64,000 nucleotides of DNA from Myxococcales bacterium (GTDB lineage: Bacteria > Myxococcota_A > Polyangia > Polyangiales > Polyangiaceae). Where the stretch lies: positions 62,001-126,000 of the forward strand of contig CANJCO010000002.1 of the NCBI GenBank assembly GCA_947473045.1, written 5' to 3'. The notes beneath the pieces are model-generated. The model saw nothing but the letters and a program-made list of their open reading frames with translations. It did not search any database and was not told the DNA's origin. The position numbers were made by a program, and so were the translations under genes. This document shows, one piece after another, positions 63,875-64,000 of the stretch (positions are counted from its first letter, which is position 1; each line of letters starts with the position of its first letter).

Positions 63875-64000
63875 ATGTACGTCAGCACGCGGCTGGGCCG
63901 ATGGTTTTACGTCGGGAGCGGGCAGCGGCAGCGCGAAGGCGACGCGACCATCGTGCTTTGGCACTCGTTTCTGTGTGACGGCGGCATGTGGGACGGTCAA
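63875..64000 (+). CDS. Start of an alpha/beta hydrolase (3' end outside window)
   Basis: An open frame of 42 codons beginning at ATG 63875 (MYVSTRLGRWFYVGSG) and running off the window. The segment IVLWHSFLCDGGMWDGQ has the oxyanion-hole His and the flanking pattern of an alpha/beta hydrolase N-terminus (strand 3 then HG/HS-x-x-x-D-x-x-x-W). The nucleophile motif would lie about 60 residues further on and cannot be seen. No clear ribosome-binding site is visible. Confidence 0.6.
   Translation, partial: MYVSTRLGRWFYVGSGQRQREGDATIVLWHSFLCDGGMWDGQ

Noticed and set aside
63578-64000. Minus-strand open frame at the end of the window
   Set aside because: It overlaps the dehydrogenase 3' end and the hydrolase start, has no motif, and its composition is that of a shadow frame.

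Overview
The window is a high-GC chromosomal segment in which almost every base belongs to a gene. Gene content points to a Gram-negative bacterium of the myxobacterial/deltaproteobacterial type, most likely Myxococcota of the Polyangia kind. The reasons are a CarD-family regulator, a Ser/Thr protein kinase, several TolQ/TolR-type motor genes, many Ala-rich lipoproteins, menaquinone made by the futalosine route, and a YlxR-L7Ae fusion between nusA and infB. This taxonomic call is inference. No rRNA, tRNA, CRISPR array, insertion sequence or prophage was found.

Layout. 1-6400: the end of a PEGA-domain protein, a lipoprotein, uvrA, a DksA/TraR-like protein and rpmG. 6679-12529: the rod-shape operon mreB-mreC-mreD-mrdA-rodA, closed by hairpins. 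12683-19815: two divergent ExbB-ExbD-ExbD motor modules. The minus-strand module ends in a 520-residue membrane protein that looks like a catalytically dead membrane pyrophosphatase; the plus-strand module is followed by a terminator and a membrane-anchored protein. 19819-25868: an HD phosphohydrolase pair, a possible helicase-associated protein and thiC with its TPP riboswitch. 26113-32407: the rimP-nusA-ylxR-infB-rbfA operon behind a strong leader terminator. 32473-34876: a serA group on the minus strand.

34971-42051 is a tight menaquinone operon with overlapping stop and start codons: menG, ubiX-like, a radical-SAM-less MqnE-like protein, mqnE, a fused mqnA-mqnC, mqnX and a UbiA prenyltransferase. 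The hydrolase (mqnB), mqnD and the UbiD partner are not in the window. 42095-50852: a lipoprotein, an outer-membrane protein, a methyltransferase, a very large S41 protease, acpS-nnr and a sigma factor. 51468-54356: five tightly packed minus-strand genes that resemble a type III secretion translocon cassette (small protein, tip/filament-like, SycD-type chaperone, two translocators), with no secretion apparatus nearby. 54512-64000: carD, tyrS, a Ser/Thr kinase, an SDR, uppS-cdsA, a Glu/Leu-type dehydrogenase and the start of an alpha/beta hydrolase.

The best candidates for something undescribed are the translocon cassette, the pseudo-pyrophosphatase in a motor operon, and the radical-SAM-less MqnE relative. 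All homology calls were made by eye and need profile searches.
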